A DNA stretch of 64,000 nucleotides from Paraburkholderia fungorum (GCF_902833645.1 NZ_CADFGE010000013.1:234565-298564), one strand, 5' to 3'; counted from the first letter of the stretch, positions 9,932 through 18,196 are shown. Translations and numbers: made by a program. Notes: generated by a model from the sequence alone, not told the origin.

Positions 9932-10432
9932 ATGGATTCAATTCTCGGATTTTTCGCTGGTCGCGGGATGCAGCTGGCAGCAATGGCCGGTGTCGCGTTG
10001 CTGATTGCTGCCGTGGTCATCATCATGGGTAGTGGCAACATGGTCTCAGATCTGACGTTCATCATGACGCAGGCGCGTGCGCAATTGGCGCAGGGTAACA
10101 ACGGCTACACGAACTTCACCAACGCAAACGCGTCCGGGCTGATCAATGCCGGCGTGTTCCCGAGCACGTGGAACAAAAGCGGAACACTGTATGACCGCTG
10201 GGGTAACACGGTTACGTTGGGCAGCACGGCCAATGGCGTTCAGGGGCAGGTGACCTTCGGCGGTGGGGGCACCGAAACCACGAGTTCGTGCTCGTCCGTG
10301 GCCTCGAACCTGAACGGCTATTCGAGCCTCCAGATCGGCGGAAAGACGTTTACGCCTTCCAGCATGCCCGACGCCGCGACGGCCGGCACCGCATGTGCTG
10401 GCCAGCCGACGCTGACCCTGACCTTCCAGTAA
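9932..10432 (+). CDS. pilS: Major type IVb pilin, PilS-like
   Basis: A 166-residue prepilin with a short leader ending in Gly (MDSILGFFAGRG) followed by the hydrophobic N-terminal helix MQLAAMAGVALLIAAVVIIM. The predicted cleavage after Gly gives Met at +1, as in type IVb pilins. The C-terminal globular part has two Cys (in TTSSCSSV and GTACAG) that could form the usual disulfide loop. Oddly, position +5 of the mature pilin is Ala rather than the near-universal Glu. AAGGGA precedes the ATG. No prepilin peptidase gene (pilU) is in the window, so processing must come from elsewhere. Confidence 0.78.
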   Translation: MDSILGFFAGRGMQLAAMAGVALLIAAVVIIMGSGNMVSDLTFIMTQARAQLAQGNNGYTNFTNANASGLINAGVFPSTWNKSGTLYDRWGNTVTLGSTANGVQGQVTFGGGGTETTSSCSSVASNLNGYSSLQIGGKTFTPSSMPDAATAGTACAGQPTLTLTFQ

Positions 10433-10462
10433 CGCCACAAGCGCGCAACAGGAGATCGCCGC

Positions 10463-10942
10463 ATGGGGTCGATCCTGCCGGTCCTTCTGGCCGTGGTGTT
10501 CGCGGGCCTGATCGCACAGGGAATGCAGCTCGCTCAGGCGCTTCCCGGCGGCAGCTCGCAGTCCGGGCAATCACAGAACGCCGCGGCGGCCGCGGCGGTG
10601 CAGGCTGAACTCTATGGTGCTGCCTGCATCAGCGCGGCCCTCGCATCTTCCGGGACGATCAGCTCGAGCATCAGCGTGACCATGCCTGCGGGGGTTCCGG
10701 CGCCGGCGCAAGCGTTGTGCCAGACAGTCGCAGACCCGGTTGCGGGGCGCGACGTCTACAGCTACACGCCCGGCGTCCCGGGCGAGGCCACCAGCATCGA
10801 GTCTGATACGGAGGGTAACGCCAGCTGGTTCCGGTCCGTCGCGAAGGGGCAGGCGGCGTCGCTTTCCGGGGGCCAGACACTGCAGATACCGGCAACGATC
10901 CCGGTTGGCGTGATGCTCGAGGTCGTACAGGTTAATCCTTGA
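10463..10942 (+). CDS. PilM-like pilus protein
   Basis: A 159-residue protein with one N-terminal hydrophobic helix (residues 1-28) and a small exported domain. The C-terminus (GQAASLSGGQTLQIPATIPV, then a short strand ending in VQVNP) resembles the PilM family of R64-like thin-pilus operons. In R64 pilM lies between pilL and pilN, so here the gene would be relocated between pilS and pilV. A second minor pilin-like protein is the alternative. AGGAGA precedes the ATG. Confidence 0.6.
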   Translation: MGSILPVLLAVVFAGLIAQGMQLAQALPGGSSQSGQSQNAAAAAAVQAELYGAACISAALASSGTISSSISVTMPAGVPAPAQALCQTVADPVAGRDVYSYTPGVPGEATSIESDTEGNASWFRSVAKGQAASLSGGQTLQIPATIPVGVMLEVVQVNP

Positions 10943-10953
10943 GGGTATAGCGG

Positions 10954-12246
10954 ATGGATGCAGTTCTCGGCGTCATGGCCGCCACGGTGATTTCGCTCCT
11001 GAACGTGGCGGCCCTGACGATATGGGCGATGGTCGGTGCGGCCAACGTGCAGAGCGCGGTTACGGCTGCGCATATGCGCGTTTGGGACGCTGGTGCCCTC
11101 CAGTACGTGAAGGACTTTGCCTCGACGATCGCGGCCACCGCCACAGCGACCACGCCCGTTACGGTGACGACTGCGATGATGGCGGCCGCCGGCAACTATC
11201 TGCCGCTGGGCTATTCCGGCGTCAATCCGTTTGGGCAAACACTTGAACTCCAGGTACTGCAACCGACAGCTGGTCAGCTGCAGGCTATCGTGACGAGTCA
11301 GGGCGGTCGCTCGATAAGTGACCCTAAGCAACTGGTGCAGATCGCCGCGCAGGCACAGGCGGGCTTCGTTCCGTACAACAACCAGAACGGCGACGCCACG
11401 ATGAACGCCGGCAACGCATACGGTGCTTTCGGGGCATGGGGGCCCGTTGCGCTGTCGAACTACACCAATCCAGGCAGTGGCCATCTCGCAGCCTTGCTGG
11501 CGTTCTCGGGTTCCAGCACACAGGCAAACAACACCTATCTCTATCGTGTGTCCGTACCGAATCAGCCGCAGCTCAATCACATGCAAACGGATCTGGGGTT
11601 GACCGATGCTGGCGGGACCGCGCACAACATCACCGGGGTCAACACCATCACGGCGACGACCTTCCAGAACTCGGGAGGTGGCCAGTTCAGCAGCGATCAG
11701 GGAGGGTCGCTGGAACTCGGCGGAAACAATAGCCAGGCAGGAACCGGTCAGCCTTATATCGATTTCCATCAGGGCGGCCAGGGTGTTCAGGACTTTAACG
11801 CGCGAATCCAGAACGACTCCAACAACCATGTCGAGATCAGTGCTGCCAATGGACAGGCCACCCTGGGCGTGCAGGGGGCACTCGAACTGGGCAATATCGC
11901 GACGCCCAACGGAACATGTTTGCGCAATGGCGCGATCGCTGGCGATATCGATGGTTCAGGCCTGACCTTTAACTGCCTGTACGGCAGGTGGGTACCGATC
12001 GGCGGGCACGGGTTGCGCTTCGCGTACTACCTGGTATCCAACGGGTCGACGGTGCCCTCACCGACCTGTCCAGGCGGGGGTACGCCGGAGATCGTTCTGG
12101 CTGTACAGAACTTCTATGTCGATCCGACCGCCACCGTGAACCTCAGTCCGATCAGCGGGACGGGCCCATGGACCGTCAACATCACGGATGGCAGTGGCTC
12201 GGGAATCCCAGGTGAAGCGATTGCCGAGACGTACTGCACTTATTGA
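10954..12246 (+). CDS. pilV: PilV-like minor pilin / tip adhesin
   Basis: A 430-residue protein with an N-terminal hydrophobic prepilin-like helix (residues 1-32, MDAVLGVMAATVISLLNVAA). A long beta-rich, Gly/Asn-rich stalk follows, then a C-terminal tip region with several Cys (NGTCLRNG, FNCLYGRW, PTCPGGG, ETYCTY). In R64 the PilV C-terminus selects recipient cells during liquid mating and is switched by a shufflon. No recombinase or inverted sfx repeats are visible here. The last ~100 bp are duplicated 751 bp downstream, which suggests past rearrangement of the tip-coding end. Confidence 0.75.
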   Translation: MDAVLGVMAATVISLLNVAALTIWAMVGAANVQSAVTAAHMRVWDAGALQYVKDFASTIAATATATTPVTVTTAMMAAAGNYLPLGYSGVNPFGQTLELQVLQPTAGQLQAIVTSQGGRSISDPKQLVQIAAQAQAGFVPYNNQNGDATMNAGNAYGAFGAWGPVALSNYTNPGSGHLAALLAFSGSSTQANNTYLYRVSVPNQPQLNHMQTDLGLTDAGGTAHNITGVNTITATTFQNSGGGQFSSDQGGSLELGGNNSQAGTGQPYIDFHQGGQGVQDFNARIQNDSNNHVEISAANGQATLGVQGALELGNIATPNGTCLRNGAIAGDIDGSGLTFNCLYGRWVPIGGHGLRFAYYLVSNGSTVPSPTCPGGGTPEIVLAVQNFYVDPTATVNLSPISGTGPWTVNITDGSGSGIPGEAIAETYCTY

Positions 12247-12600
12247 GCGGGTTACTGAAATGCGATGCGCAAACCTGTCGCCAAAGGCGTTGTTGCTGCT
12301 ATATCTGGTGCTAGCCGCCGCGACCGGGGGAGCGGCTCCCGTGCGATGTTCATGGGGTTATCAGGACTCGACCTGTACGGCCGGGCTGGCGAGAGCTCCT
12401 GCGCCGGCGCCAACCTGTTCAACGGACCCAGGATGGACGACCGTTTCGTCAGCACGCTGGATCGGGTCGCAGTACTCGGCGCCACAATGCAACTATCAGG
12501 CGCCGCCATCGTGCCCGACCGGATACACGCAAACCGCTGCGCCGAGCTGGAACGGATCGAGCTGGGTCGGGCTCGAATGCGCTGTGCCGCCGCCGGCGTC
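12148..12600 (+). repeat. Direct repeat copy 1 (pilV tail plus start of secreted protein)
   Basis: About 453 bp, highly similar to 12899-13351. It spans the last ~33 codons of pilV, its stop, and the first ~115 codons of the next gene. Divergence begins right after the shared CAVPPPA codons. Confidence 0.85.
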
Positions 12601-12886
12601 ATCCACACCAATAGACCTGGCAACATCATGTAACACGTACGCGGCAGGTCTGGGTTTCTCTCCTTACCCCTATGCCCACAGTTCAACCGGAGACTCGTCC
12701 CCCATCTTTCTCGCGAGCGACAAAACAGGAGGCGGAGCGTATGTCAGTAACGCACTCGGGCCAGCTATCACGAACACAGCAATGTACCAGGGATCGTCGA
12801 TATACACGGTTCAATGCAACGTTACGTCGAGCGGAACAGTGACGCAATTCCTCTATAACGCCCTGTCAGGCTACGACGGCGGTTAA
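12260..12886 (+). CDS. Secreted Cys-rich protein, copy 1, of the pilV-linked pair
   Basis: A 208-residue protein with a signal peptide (SPKALLLLYLVLAAATGGAA) and a Cys-containing N-terminal part (VRCSWGYQDSTCTAG, TCSTDPGW, PQCNYQAPPSCPTGYTQTAA) shared almost exactly with the gene at 13011. From about residue 120 the two proteins are unrelated. This one ends with a Ser/Tyr-rich segment containing two Cys. A constant export and anchoring part with a variable C-terminus recalls alternative PilV tips, but these are separate proteins. It is probably exported and perhaps pilus-associated. The ATG lies 13 bp after the pilV stop. Function is unknown. Confidence 0.7.
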   Translation: MRCANLSPKALLLLYLVLAAATGGAAPVRCSWGYQDSTCTAGLARAPAPAPTCSTDPGWTTVSSARWIGSQYSAPQCNYQAPPSCPTGYTQTAAPSWNGSSWVGLECAVPPPASSTPIDLATSCNTYAAGLGFSPYPYAHSSTGDSSPIFLASDKTGGGAYVSNALGPAITNTAMYQGSSIYTVQCNVTSSGTVTQFLYNALSGYDGG

Positions 12887-12898
12887 AGCCGAATCCGG

Positions 12899-13351
12899 CC
12901 GATCACCGGGACGGGCTCATGGACCGTCAACATCACGGATGGCAGTGGCTCGGGGATCCCCGGCGAAGCGATTGCCGAAACGTATTGCACTTATTGAGCG
13001 AGGTACTGAAATGCGATGCGCAAAGCTGTCGCCAAAGGCGTTGTTGCTACTGTGGCTGGCGCTAGCCGCCGCGACCGGGGGAGCGGCTCCCGTGCGATGC
13101 TCATGGGGTTATCAGGACTCGACCTGTACGGCCGGGCTTGCGAGAGCTCCTGCGCCGGCGCCAACCTGTTCAACCGATCCGGGATGGACGACCGTTTCGT
13201 CAGCGCGCTGGATCGGGTCGCAGTACTCGGCGCCACAGTGCAACTATCAGGCGCCGCCATCATGCCCGACCGGATACACGCAAACCGCCGCGCCGAGCTG
13301 GAACGGATCGAACTGGGTCGGAATCGGGTGTGCCGTGCCGCCGCCTGCCGG
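12899..13351 (+). repeat. Direct repeat copy 2 (remnant of pilV tail plus start of secreted protein)
   Basis: The second copy of the 453-bp repeat. Bases 12899-12997 still read in the pilV frame up to its stop (PITGTGSWTVNITD...AIAETYCTY) but are detached from any start, so they are a pilV remnant. This shows the duplication carried the end of pilV along. Confidence 0.85.
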
Positions 13352-13733
13352 TGGCATCCCGGTGGGCACTCCGGAGTCCCAGGTATGTCTCGGCGCGGTG
13401 GCAACTGTTGACCCGTGGGGTACGCCGGACAATGGGTTTATGCACTGGTCGAGTGATCTCGCGGCGGGACAGGCCATATTTGGGTCGTTGGGCGGTCCGA
13501 CGTACGGGACCGTTAACGACACCTACGCGGCTTGGTTCAGTTCGTTCCCTTGGGCAAACATTGCACAAATCAACTACCAAGCGGGAGGGGAGCCTGACCC
13601 TGCGGCGATCGCCGACATGTGGGTTGGCGGCGACAGCTATGGCGGAACGGCGGCATGCTGGGTGACTCCGGGCACAACCAATGTGCTGGGTGTCGAATAC
13701 TACAACTTTCAATACGAGACCAATGGAGGTTGA
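13011..13733 (+). CDS. Secreted Cys-rich protein, copy 2, of the pilV-linked pair
   Basis: A 240-residue paralogue of the 12260 gene. The signal peptide and first ~115 residues are nearly identical, then a different C-terminal domain begins after CAVPPPA (Trp/Tyr/Gly-rich, with MHWSSDLAAGQAIFG and WVGGDSYGGTAACW). The start is the ATG following the pilV-tail remnant, as in copy 1. It is the last gene of the plus-strand pilus block. Function is unknown. The variable C-terminus suggests an interaction or adhesion role, which is inference. Confidence 0.7.
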   Translation: MRCAKLSPKALLLLWLALAAATGGAAPVRCSWGYQDSTCTAGLARAPAPAPTCSTDPGWTTVSSARWIGSQYSAPQCNYQAPPSCPTGYTQTAAPSWNGSNWVGIGCAVPPPAGGIPVGTPESQVCLGAVATVDPWGTPDNGFMHWSSDLAAGQAIFGSLGGPTYGTVNDTYAAWFSSFPWANIAQINYQAGGEPDPAAIADMWVGGDSYGGTAACWVTPGTTNVLGVEYYNFQYETNGG

Positions 13734-13740
13734 GTAGAGG

Positions 13741-13771
13741 GCGAAAAAAAGAGGGGACCGAAGTCCCCTCT
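13741..13771 (-). terminator. Intrinsic terminator of the CAP lipoprotein gene
   Basis: The stem AGAGGGGAC/GTCCCCTCT has a 4-nt loop and, read on the minus strand, is followed by seven T. It sits between converging genes and may also stop plus-strand pilus transcripts, though less well because no T run follows on that side. Confidence 0.85.
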
Positions 13772-13795
13772 GTCGTTTAGCAGCCTGACTCCTGC

Positions 13796-14899
13796 CTAGC
13801 TACCCGTTGTGAACGTCCACGTCGTGCTGATGGGCGTTCCGTCACGCTGTCCGCTGAATGCCACGGTGTACGTGGTGTTCGCAGCAAGAGCCGCTTGCGG
13901 CAGCAGGAATGCTACGCCGACTGCCATCGCGTTATTCACATCGGCCGTCGCGCTCGAGGTGGAGCCCGTGAGCGCGGCTGACGGCACAATGATCCGCGCC
14001 GGTACAACCGTACCACCTGACGACGTCAGCGTGAAGCTGGTCACTGTGAGTACATCACCCGCATTCGCGGCAGTGACCCGGATCATGATCGGCCGACCGG
14101 GAGAAGCGAGATCCGGTGCCGGATTCGGGCTTTCTGCAGTCATTGCGCGCGCAACACCGGTTTCGTTGGCGAGCGGCGAGTGTGCGATCGCCGTCGTTGC
14201 CATCTGCTGACCAGCGGACGTCAGATAACCGTTCGCTACTGGGGTACCACTGACACCCGTTGTCTGGCCGAAGTCCAACACGCAGGAATAAGTCCCTTGC
14301 GTGGTGTTCTGCTGGAAACCGATACCGATTGTTTCCTGAACTTCGGTTGCGTCCTGCAAGTGGTAGACCGTGTTCAGAAACTGGCCCACGCAATCCGATG
14401 CATAGGCGGAGCTGCTTGCCTGGCTCAGACCGACCGCGGCGTTCTCGCTGATCCACTCCGTTGCAGGCGCGCCCGCCTTTTGGGCGCGGCTGAGCGGCGT
14501 TGCTGCGTAGTAGTCCGCGTTCGTCGAAACCTCGTTGTGCGTCACGGCGGTGATGCTGCCGTTGGCGAAGTTAGTGTTGAGGTAAAGGGCATGCGCCTGC
14601 CCCGACGTATCCAGGATCGTGTCCTGAGACAGCTCGCCGACACCCATGGCCAAGCGGTATGCATTCAGCATCGAAAATGCCGAGGCCTGCATCGAGGAGC
14701 TTGCGTACGTCGGCGTTGCGACGCTGGTCTTTGGCGACGTCGAACTTTGCGCAGCCGTCGTGCTGCCACTGCCGCTCGACGTGGTGCCAGAGCTGCTACC
14801 ACTGCTTCCGCCTCCACCACCACCGCATGCGGCAAGGATGGTGGAAGCAGCAATCACACCGTACACGGCAAATTTTTTAATTTCGAAGTTTTTTTTCAT
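13796..14899 (-). CDS. CAP/SCP-domain lipoprotein
   Basis: A 367-residue lipoprotein. The signal ends in the lipobox LAAC followed by a Gly-rich and Ser/Thr-rich linker. A CAP/SCP domain (about residues 75-220) is recognised from AFSMLNAYRLAMGVGELSQD, then SGQAHALYL and THNEV. A C-terminal beta domain (about 275-365) resembles an Ig-like or cadherin-like fold. Start ATG 14899 is chosen because AAGGAA lies upstream and it gives a clean lipoprotein signal; an upstream in-frame ATG at 14971 would add residues before the signal. The surface role is unknown, and its location beside the pilus genes suggests it belongs to the same envelope system. Confidence 0.75.
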   Translation of the reverse strand: MKKNFEIKKFAVYGVIAASTILAACGGGGGGSSGSSSGTTSSGSGSTTAAQSSTSPKTSVATPTYASSSMQASAFSMLNAYRLAMGVGELSQDTILDTSGQAHALYLNTNFANGSITAVTHNEVSTNADYYAATPLSRAQKAGAPATEWISENAAVGLSQASSSAYASDCVGQFLNTVYHLQDATEVQETIGIGFQQNTTQGTYSCVLDFGQTTGVSGTPVANGYLTSAGQQMATTAIAHSPLANETGVARAMTAESPNPAPDLASPGRPIMIRVTAANAGDVLTVTSFTLTSSGGTVVPARIIVPSAALTGSTSSATADVNNAMAVGVAFLLPQAALAANTTYTVAFSGQRDGTPISTTWTFTTGS

Positions 14900-15093
14900 G
14901 ATGTTGTATTCCTTGGTGTACTCCAATGTGCAAAGCGATGACGTGGCGCAACCTGCGCTCCACGCACCCACTTTGGTTATCGGACTGGAAGGGGAATTTC
15001 TTGAAAGATCAAGTAATGTGAATCACCCGGATCCGTGAATTGAGGCGAAGGACTGCCTCAAGGACCTGGCGAAGAGCTATGGCAGGTCAAAAA

Positions 15094-16332
15094 TTATGTC
15101 TTCGCCTTGTGCTCACCAGCATCGGTCACAAGGATCTCGTGCGTCTGGGGATTGACCGCGATGGCGAGTTGCGGCACGAGGCTTTCGACGGTGCGTAGCG
15201 CGTCGAGAAAGCCACCCGTAAGCGGGCCGCCCTGAGTAATGTTGTAAGGATCTGAAGCTCTCCATTCAGGAACCTTCCAGCCCGCTGAGCGTGCCCAGTC
15301 GGCAAGGCTTTCCTTGAGCGTGTGGTTTGCGTTAAGCATCCAGACCTTCTGCACGGGGGCGATGGAGACTTCCGCCGGCGGCGCCGTCACCTGTTGTATT
15401 ACCGGTCCCGGCGCTGTTGCGGCGACAGACGCCGCGGGCTGCTGCGCCGAGGCATATAACCGCGTGGAGTCATAGGGCATCGGCTCGGGCCGGTACACCG
15501 CGGGGATCACGTGATTCGGTGTTCGCGCCGCAGGTGCGTCGCCACCCGTGGTCCCGCGCGCGGCTGGCTTCACATCCTGTCCGCGCGTGGTCGACGGCGA
15601 CGACGTTGCGCCCGTGGTGTCATCCTTCATCAGCAGCGACAGCAACTCGGCCGCATCCTCCGGCGGAATCTCGTGGCGCGACACGAGGTCCATGATGTCG
15701 CGCACCAGAGTCGTGCGTTTCACGTCGCCTTCACGAGCGCCTGTTGCCGTTCCTGGTCCGCCCGCGACGGTATCCATCCGGCTACCCGTCGTGACCCGCT
15801 GCACAGCCACCGGCGCGGCCGCGGCAGCATCGACTGGCAGATCATGGGCTCCAGTGTCGGACTCGGCCGGGTAACCCGTTGTCTGCGTAGTCGCGAAGGG
15901 CGGTACTGTTGCAGAGACGACACGGCCGGGTGACGAGCTCGTCACGATGACTGCGCAGTCAAACAGACGGCCGCGCCGGAGCACGCTGGCATCAGTATCG
16001 GTTGCGATCGCAACAGTTTGCCCATCGACGCCGTTGTTCACGAGCCATGAGCGGATCTGTGTCGCGCGTTGGTACGGGATCGAGGTCCGCGATGCGCCCG
16101 GATCGCCGCAGCCGGCGATCGTGATTGCCTGCGCGGCCGAGGTGCGCTCGAGAACCGCGTCGAGCGCGGACGTAGCCTGTTTCGAAAGGCGACTCTTGCG
16201 GGCGGTGAATGGTACGCGGTAAACAGACTCCACCAGCGCGGGTCGCTTTCCGTCTGCCGGGCTTTGCTGTGCATGGGCATAAGTCGCGGGCACCAAGGCA
16301 ATGCCCACCATCAAAGCAAGGCTCGAACGCAT
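15094..16332 (-). CDS. Second OmpA/TcpQ-domain pilus protein
   Basis: A 412-residue exported protein (signal MRSSLALMVGIALVPATYAHA). It has an OmpA-like N-terminal domain (about 35-130; ITIAGCGDPG...YQRATQIRSWLVNNGVDG) and a long Pro/Ala/Thr linker with a short helical insert (RDIMDLVSRHEIPPEDAAEL). A C-terminal TcpQ-like domain (about 328-402; HTLKESLADWARSAGWKVPEW) follows. The domain plan is the same as the first pilus-operon gene at 2339, although sequences differ. It may be an alternative secretin-stabilising protein or serve another pilus system. It is transcribed away from the pilus block. Confidence 0.7.
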   Translation of the reverse strand: MRSSLALMVGIALVPATYAHAQQSPADGKRPALVESVYRVPFTARKSRLSKQATSALDAVLERTSAAQAITIAGCGDPGASRTSIPYQRATQIRSWLVNNGVDGQTVAIATDTDASVLRRGRLFDCAVIVTSSSPGRVVSATVPPFATTQTTGYPAESDTGAHDLPVDAAAAAPVAVQRVTTGSRMDTVAGGPGTATGAREGDVKRTTLVRDIMDLVSRHEIPPEDAAELLSLLMKDDTTGATSSPSTTRGQDVKPAARGTTGGDAPAARTPNHVIPAVYRPEPMPYDSTRLYASAQQPAASVAATAPGPVIQQVTAPPAEVSIAPVQKVWMLNANHTLKESLADWARSAGWKVPEWRASDPYNITQGGPLTGGFLDALRTVESLVPQLAIAVNPQTHEILVTDAGEHKAKT

Positions 16333-16381
16333 GGTTTTCTCCGGGGAAAGGTGTTGATCGGCCGATGAGGCTGGATCGCCT

Positions 16382-16437
16382 GATATTTAAAATCGCCTGG
16401 AAGGAATTATAAGCGCATGGCGATTGATCTAAATATC
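16382..16437. promoter_or_regulatory. Imperfect inverted repeat, possible operator
   Basis: GATATTTAAAATCGCC (16382-16397) faces GGCGATTGATCTAAATATC (16419-16437), so the outer GATATTTA and inner AATCGCC elements are inverted. It is AT-rich, lies 50-105 bp upstream of the gene starting at 16332, and could be a regulator site. Confidence 0.35.
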
Positions 16438-16479
16438 GGCTGAACCTGTTCCTGGAGCCGGTATATGAGGCGGCCAACG

Positions 16480-17052
16480 CTAGTGGACGGCAGGATCGTC
16501 CTGCAGCAGTTCCGCCTCGGTTCTGGTGGCAAGGAGCCGGAATCCGTGCGGCCCGATCATGCCCCAGTCCCGGGCGCAGCGCGCGAGGACAGGCGCGTTG
16601 GCCAGCGCGTTCTGCTCGAGCAGGTTCGCGGTTTCGATCCAGGCGAGTCCAACCACTTCTACCGGAGCGAGGGTCAACGGTTCGCGCGTAATACGGTCGA
16701 TCGCCGACGGCCGACATCCGCTGATCAACTCGCTGATCGTGGCGATCCGGCGGTCCAGCCGGCAAAAGAGCCACGCGATTCTCGCCGCCTGCGGACCGAC
16801 CAGCTCCGCGATCATGGAGGCTTCGTTCCACGGGCAGATGGTGTGCTCGAATGCGGCCGTCCCATGCACCGAATGGACGAGGCCGGCGAGCGCTATCGGC
16901 GCTGGCGCGCCCACCTGCGCGAGGATGTCGTATGTGCCGATGAGGTGCCGTAGAAGGTTCGCGCCGCTGTGCTGCAGGCCGTCGGCACCCCTTGCCCGCA
17001 GAAAAGCGATCGCCCGGGCAACTGGTACCGCAAGTTCGAAGTCGACGGTCAT
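16480..17052 (-). CDS. DUF6817-type protein
   Basis: A 190-residue protein of unknown reaction. The central part (LLRHLIGTYDILAQVGAPAP, then LAGLVHSVHGTAAFEHTICP) matches my recollection of the DUF6817 family, whose conserved His residues suggest a metal-binding, HD-like helical fold. Start ATG 17052 is chosen because it overlaps the stop of the upstream oxygenase gene (ATGA); the longer frame start at 17175 would overlap it extensively. It is the last gene of a three-gene operon. Confidence 0.6.
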   Translation of the reverse strand: MTVDFELAVPVARAIAFLRARGADGLQHSGANLLRHLIGTYDILAQVGAPAPIALAGLVHSVHGTAAFEHTICPWNEASMIAELVGPQAARIAWLFCRLDRRIATISELISGCRPSAIDRITREPLTLAPVEVVGLAWIETANLLEQNALANAPVLARCARDWGMIGPHGFRLLATRTEAELLQDDPAVH

Positions 17053-17627
17053 CGTGGGGCTCGGGTCTTCAGAACAATGCAGACCCGCAACTGGTGGCAG
17101 TCGCGATCGACCGCGCGTGCCGCGTGCATCACGTTGGCCGGGAATACGATCGCGCGGTTCGGACGGGGCAGGCATGACCAGGTGATGTCACCGGTATGGT
17201 CCAGAAAAACCGTCTCGCCGCACCATTGCGACCGCCACTCTGGCACCGCGTAGTACACGAGAGACCAGTAGCCATCGTCGCGCCGGTCCATATGCGCATT
17301 GCCACCAATGCCGTAAGTGTGGGCGTTGGCATAGGCGCGCACGAGTGTGTGTCCGCGCATCGGCCCAGCCGCAGCTGCGACCCAGAGCGTGCGCGCGAGC
17401 TCATGGGTGAGCAACTGTTCCACTTCGGCGTCGTTGTCGGTGCGGGTGCCACCGTCGAGGTCGACATGCCAGTGGCCACCTGCCATGTTCGCGTTTGATT
17501 TCCAGCCGAACTGCCAGGGCAGGGTTCGGGCGGCGTTTGCCAGCGCCTGGGCTTGCGGGTCCGGCAGAAAATCGTCGAAACGCAGCAACTGGTAGCTTTG
17601 CGCTCGCGGTATCCGTGTAACTGTCAT
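17049..17627 (-). CDS. 2-oxoglutarate/Fe(II) oxygenase, prolyl-hydroxylase-like
   Basis: A 192-residue putative dioxygenase. The iron ligands fit HMD (in GGNAHMDRRDD, about residue 114) and a distal His in VMHAARAVDR (about 166). Arg in QLRVCIVLK is the candidate 2-oxoglutarate-binding residue. A double-stranded beta-helix is suggested by the alternating strand pattern (WSLVYYAVPEW, GETVFLD). The substrate is unknown. Its stop and start overlap both neighbouring genes by 4 bp, so the three proteins are probably made in a fixed ratio and act in one pathway. Confidence 0.75.
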   Translation of the reverse strand: MTVTRIPRAQSYQLLRFDDFLPDPQAQALANAARTLPWQFGWKSNANMAGGHWHVDLDGGTRTDNDAEVEQLLTHELARTLWVAAAAGPMRGHTLVRAYANAHTYGIGGNAHMDRRDDGYWSLVYYAVPEWRSQWCGETVFLDHTGDITWSCLPRPNRAIVFPANVMHAARAVDRDCHQLRVCIVLKTRAPR

Positions 17628-18196
17628 TTCGATGTATCCAGCCTGGCAAGCTCGATGCCGGTCTCGGCACGCGAAATCTCGTCATAAAGGACCTCGACCT
17701 CTTCGAGGATCTGGGTCGCGGCCACCACCACCGGGATGCCTCGCACGCGCGCCCGGGCGGTGATGATCGGATGGACCGACGGATCTTCGCCCCGCAGTGC
17801 GGCCAGCGCCTGCGCGCAACGCAGGTGCGCTGCGATCTCGCGGTACCCCTGTGTCGTGCGCGTGAGCAGTGGCGCCAGCAGGTCCCTGGCCCCGGCCTTG
17901 GGCTCATGCGTCGCCCGGATCGGTACGGGCGGCTCGAGGCGGAGCGTTGCCAGCGCGCTGTATTCGACGTCGCTCTTCGTCATCCGATCACAGTATCGAT
18001 ATTGCGCACAGTTGAGAGCGTGCATCTCTGCGGGTAACTCGTCATCCGGCACGTCGATGACCCGCAGCTCTGAAGGGACAAGCGCGCGTTTCCCGTCTTC
18101 GGAAATGACGACCTGCTCGGTCGGTACCGGACCGGATCCGCAGCGGTGGACATACACGATCCGGGATGACAGGGGATCAAGGAAGAGGGTAGCCAT
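17624..18196 (-). CDS. Unknown protein, first gene of the oxygenase operon
   Basis: A 190-residue soluble protein that I do not recognise. It has a strand-rich N-terminal half with two Cys (MHALNCAQYRYCDRM) and a helical C-terminal half. Translation is coupled to the oxygenase gene by an ATGA overlap. AT-rich spacer upstream (18197-18240) separates it from the divergent gene at 18362. Its role is likely tied to the 2OG oxygenase and DUF6817 protein. Confidence 0.6.
   Translation of the reverse strand: MATLFLDPLSSRIVYVHRCGSGPVPTEQVVISEDGKRALVPSELRVIDVPDDELPAEMHALNCAQYRYCDRMTKSDVEYSALATLRLEPPVPIRATHEPKAGARDLLAPLLTRTTQGYREIAAHLRCAQALAALRGEDPSVHPIITARARVRGIPVVVAATQILEEVEVLYDEISRAETGIELARLDTSK

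Noticed and set aside
10762..11829. A 355-codon minus-strand frame opposite pilV
   Set aside because: It runs antisense to pilV and the PilM-like gene, has no start signal, and reads like a shadow.
12148..13351. R64-type shufflon
   Set aside because: The duplicated segments are direct, not inverted, repeats; no sfx-like inverted sites or Rci-type recombinase are present.
14180..14941. A 253-codon plus-strand frame opposite the CAP lipoprotein
   Set aside because: It mirrors a well-supported minus-strand lipoprotein and is Arg/Cys-rich, so it is an antisense shadow.
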